Below, one piece after another: positions 60,055-64,000 of a stretch of 64,000 nt of DNA. The notes below the pieces were generated by a model. That model was not told where the DNA came from. It saw only the letters and a list, made by a program, of their open reading frames with translations, and ran no database searches. The stretch spans positions 10,885,684-10,949,683 of the forward strand of contig CAXIPT010000003.1 of NCBI GenBank assembly GCA_964030475.1, given 5' to 3'. Positions within the stretch are counted from its first letter, which is position 1. Each line of letters opens with the position of its first letter. This stretch comes from Tethya wilhelma. Taxonomy: Eukaryota; Porifera; Demospongiae; Tethyida; Tethyidae. A program made the translations under genes and the position numbers.

Positions 60055-61565
60055 GAAAGTCCATGAACAACACAATGGCTGCAGAGGACTGCGTACCAAG
60101 TTTACACTCACAAGCTCATTACTTGCGTGCATTGAGTAATATACTACACTGCTGTTCCAAAATATTGAGTAACTCAAGAGTGTACGTACCAGCACTGACG
60201 CTCATGAGACTCCATGCACATGGGTCCAATGACTATGGATGAATGATAACAATGTACAACAATGAATTTTCTGCAATGAAAATAAGAGGGTTTGAGATGA
60301 AGGAGTTAGTGTCGACAGAATGGCAATCTACAAGCTAATTCGAAAGTATCAAAGAACTCAGGTCATTGTTGATGGCACCAAAGCACCAATACTGCAAGAG
60401 CTTCACTACTGTTTACCATGGACGAAACAATGACAGCCAAACATGATCTGACCTCTAGACAGCTGTATGTACGCATGTCAAATCGGGCTAGGATTAGGTA
60501 TGTAAAAAAGAGAAGAAATATTGCAGCATATAAATGTATCTACTATAGCACTTCTCAATGACAGGTAAGGCATGTCACTTTCTATTAATATAAGGCCACT
60601 GGAAAAAAGAGCTGAGGGTCTACTTCCTGAATTTTCACACTGGTGGGTGGGTCACAATCATTATTCATTATTTATACTACAAACATATACTGTCAAGTCA
60701 CTTTCTAAACAGAGTTTCTATGGAGGAAGGGACTCGGACCAATAATAACTTTTACACTCATATAGCATGTCAACAACTCATGGACATACAAGTTTGTAGA
60801 ATCATTTGACAAAATGAAGACAAGGAGAAGTTGGAAAGATGGCTGGGACTCGGAATATTGCCTTTTAAGAATCTTCCACTCAATCGAAGAATACGAAATC
60901 TGGCCCTACCACTATAATTGAAAGCTAAAAATGAATTAAGAGATGCATTAGATTAAGTTAGAACATACATTCATAAATCAGAATTGCACACTATAGATAG
61001 CATCATCACCAAGTACAAGAACTTAAGGTCAGAAGTATTTTGGGAAAAGAAGTCACGGCACAATGCACTCCATGTGGTGGAAGCAGTCTACCTGCTCTAC
61101 CTCAGAATGAACTGAAGAGAGTAATCTTTAACTATTATTGGCAAGCTCCACAGAGTTTCAAGACATAGATAAAAAGAGCTTATCTCTTTCCAATAAAAGA
61201 GAGCAAAATAGCAAATCTTTTTCAATAGGACTCTTAACACTTTAATTACAAATGATGGCTAGACGTCATTTAATTATTGCATTTGAAATACAATCATAGC
61301 AACGTTAGTGTGAGCTCTGCAGCTAAGCGAATTAGCATTGAACTTTAAACTTGCTGCGCATTTAGGTAAGGTATCACCCTAGTAAAATACCAAGTCTGAG
61401 TTGGAACTGATAAGTAGGTGGGGCTCAATGAGGTCAAGAAGTGCTAAAGGCTGTGGCTATAAGTTTTCTTAGCTCGTTTTCTCTATAGTCTCTAGAATTA
61501 GAAGCTTAGCGCTACTTGTGGCAGTAAAGGGATAGTTAGTCTATATATTTATGAACTTGGATTGG
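60055..61565. other. Decayed spacer
   Basis: No gene recognised. Traces such as a KxxRGFEMKEL-like reading near 60280 are too weak to name. Confidence 0.35.
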
Positions 61566-63729
61566 ATGCTGCTCAAAGCCATGGAGAAATTAAACTTCGA
61601 ACCACCGAATTTTTGAGCAAATTTTCCAGGGTCAGCCAGGTCCACGCTATTAGCCGTCATACAGGTAATAGATAAGTACTATAGCACATTAGTTTGTCTT
61701 TTTGAAGTAAGTATGCAGCCAGAGCTGCATAATCAACCAGTACAAAAAAAAAAAATTAATTTAGTAATTCATCAGATGGCCACATCCTGCAATTTCAGGT
61801 GTAAAGGGTTAATCATGATGAAACAAGTGGCAAACCAGACAAGCTTATTCATGGCTTTCTAATAGAAGCAGGTAGTTCTACCACAAAAAGGAAGGACAAC
61901 TACTGGTTGACAGGTTTATGAACACCCCCTGTGGTTGTAAGATTGGGCCTAAACAGTCCTGTTGTTCAGTTATGCTCACTAAAGAGACAGTTGAGAAGCG
62001 CAGACAAGACAATCTTGAGCTATCGAGTGATGAACTGGACCTTGTGGTTCTTGCGCAAATCCGAGCCCATCGTTCTACTGCCTTCCTGCCCACATTACAC
62101 TCCACCCATCACAAAGTATCTGCTTTTAGGCCAGTGTCTGCTTACTATATACATGGAGTCCCTGTGTGTAAGAAAGTGTTCCTTTTCTTACATTGTATGT
62201 CCCACAAGAGACTTGACAATCTTGTGCAGCAGTACGAGAAAGCAGGAGTGGTAACACGTGTCCACGGGAACACTAAACGTTTACCGGCTAATTCACTGGG
62301 TAAAGATGTTGTCTCTCAAGTTACCACTTTCGTTTCGAATTTTGCAAGGGCTCATGCATTACCACTGCCAGGAAGAGTACCTCGACATCGTGACAAGGTA
62401 CTACTACTACCATCAGATGTCAGTAAAGTATCTGTTTATGAGAGATACAAAGATGCTTGTAAACAAACATTGTCATCACCAGTTGGAAGAAGCACGTTTT
62501 ACTCGCTATGGGAGCAGCTGTTGCCTCATATTTCTGTAAGCACTCCAAGCTCTGATCTGTGTTTCACTTGTCAACAGAACAATCAATCCATCCAATTGTC
62601 AGCTTGCCTGTCTGAGGAAGAGAAATGTAAAAGAATAGAAGCTGCTCAAACTCACCTGGCACGAGCTAAAACTGAGCGTGATTTCTACAACAATCAGATT
62701 GAGGCAGCTGAAGCAGCACGGTCTACTGCTATGGAACAAAAAGTGGAACCAAGATTAGCACACTATTCTTTTGATTTCGCCCAGCAAATACATATTCCTT
62801 TACTTTAAGACTGCCCGGAAGTGTGGTCTCTTTGGAATGTGTAATGATGGAGCAAGTCTGCAAGTTTTGTATCTGATCGATGAAGCAGAAAATCCAGGAA
62901 AGGGTGCCGATTGTGTAATAAGTTTACTCCATCACTACCTTGAAAACCACACTAATGGCGAGAGAGCAGTGTACTTACATGCTGATAATTGCACTGGTCA
63001 AAATAAAAACAACGCAGTAATCCAGTACCTGGTGTGGAGAGTTTTGACTAAGCGCAATGATTCAATGGAACTATCCTTCATGATAGTGGGCCACACTAAG
63101 TTCTCACCGGACAGATTTTTCGGAATGTTCAAGTAATTATTTCGACGATCATCGGTTTCCACACTTGCAGAGGTGGTGTCTGTTGCTGAGAGATCTACCA
63201 CCTCTGGGCAGATTACCCCCCAGCTTATTAGAGGTATGGACGGAAAGCTCGAGGTGAAGTTTTACCAGTGGACAGCATTTTTGAGTAAACTCTTTCGCTC
63301 CATCCCTAACATATTATCTTATCATCGTTTCTCTGTTAGCTCAGCTGAAGAGGGCACAGTGAATCTGCGACAGTATTCCGATTCACCAAGCCATTCATAC
63401 AAAATATTTAAAAGTGGAATGAACACAAGCTCTGTCACTGGATTCCCTGAAACCACAGATGTTCCTGGACTAGATCTAGCTCGGCAATGGTACCTGTATG
63501 AAAACATTTGCCAGCACTGCAAGAGCTCATTGGCAGCAGACATCACATGTCCAAAGCCAAGCCAGCTAAAACCCACCCAAAACGGCCTGCAAATCAGTCA
63601 TCTCATGAACCAGATTCTCAGGCACCTTGCAATGATACTGTCACGCCTGGGCCATCACCCAAGAAACGTCGAGTGTGCAGCCAGTGTAAGCTACCTGGCC
63701 ACACTAAGAGGACATGTGTGAACAAGTAG
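61566..63729 (+). pseudogene. DDE-type transposon gene with C-terminal zinc knuckle, recently decayed
   Basis: A possible 5' exon (61566-61662, GLDAAQSHGEIKLRTTEFL) is followed by a 296-codon frame (61918-62808: PCGCKIGPKQSC, ELSSDELDLVVLAQIRAHR, FCF-type CxxC in LCFTCQQNNQS, then a helical charged stretch). At 62808 a small deletion shifts the frame; the next frame (62771-63136) holds YFKTARKCGLFGMCNDG, LHADNCTGQNKNN and IVGHTKFSPDRFFGMFK. A single TAA (63134-63136) then interrupts, after which the same frame goes on LFRRSSVSTLAEVV to 63721. The last frame (63508-63729) ends with a CCHC knuckle, CSQCKLPGHTKRTC. HADNC.GQNKNN and GHTKF.PD..FG mark a metazoan transposase-like family that I recognise but cannot name. 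Few lesions suggest recent decay. Confidence 0.65.
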
Positions 63730-63824
63730 TGTGTTTATTAAATGCCCAACACTTCACTGTACTCTGTGTTAAAAACTTGATAACTGTTTGTTTGAAGAGA
63801 GTCAGATATAGTGCATTTTAGCGG

Positions 63825-63856
63825 ACTTCCTGTCACTCAGGAAACGCACAGGAAGT
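63825..63856. repeat. Small hairpin after the transposon gene
   Basis: ACTTCCTGT at 63825-63833 and its complement at 63848-63856. It may mark the 3' end of the element; no matching 5' copy was found. Confidence 0.4.
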
Positions 63857-64000
63857 GACAAATGTGGTATTACAAGTACGAAAATACAGTTGCTATGGTA
63901 ACCACACTTAACATAATTGTTTCTTACATAATTGGTAACATTTTGATAGCAAGAAGTTTGTATGACAGATATATCCCCGAAACCACCTTTTGGTGTGGAC

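Noticed and set aside
1..64000. CRISPR array, prokaryotic operons or rRNA
   Set aside because: No regular repeat-spacer pattern, no Shine-Dalgarno-led gene strings and no rRNA-like sequence; the genes are spliced.

Overview
This is animal nuclear DNA. It is AT-rich, and its genes are split by short GT-AG introns that keep phase when the exons are joined by eye. Much of it is transposon remains of kinds common in sponges, and single N bases look like assembly marks. Receptor-like proteins, STE20/MAP4K kinase exons and an RBM5/RBM10-type splicing factor point to a metazoan. The style of repeats and receptors suggests a demosponge of the Amphimedon type; that is an inference from remembered families, not a search result. 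I saw no bacterial operons, rRNA or CRISPR.

Left part (1-9 kb): the end of a Helitron helicase fused to an OTU cysteine-protease domain, a small possible membrane ORF, a LINE reverse-transcriptase relic, a second Helitron relic, a MITE, a long foldback and microsatellite-linked repeats. Middle-left (10-14.5 kb): a complete-looking four-exon gene for a Pro/Arg-rich protein on the + strand. Facing it on the minus strand are six exons of a MAP4K kinase domain with no N-lobe, cut off by a repeat.

Centre (14.8-23.2 kb, minus): the most notable gene, a five-exon type I membrane protein of 1,704 residues. Its outside consists of two almost duplicated beta-helix domains rich in FxxN and GGxx motifs (like chlamydial Pmp repeats), a Thr-rich stalk, an FN3-like domain and a Cys-containing domain. 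After one membrane span comes an acidic tail with seven tyrosines, including an ITAM-like pair and two YxN motifs. Next to it (23.7-24.6 kb) two oppositely oriented pieces look like a related receptor broken by inversion.

Right part (25.3-58.6 kb, minus): the C-terminal half of an RBM5/RBM10-type RNA-binding protein in 12 exons (OCRE, C2H2 finger, G-patch and conserved C terminus). Between the zinc-finger exon and the next exon lies a 27 kb intron packed with decayed DNA transposons: SWIM/YqaJ-associated, Kolobok-like, MULE-like, Tc1-like and two or three DDE-type families I cannot name. One repeat family recurs there five times, always in the same orientation. The last 5 kb hold another recently decayed DDE-type transposon gene with a zinc knuckle.

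Exon limits were deduced by eye from splice signals and phase. Family calls rest on motif recognition only.
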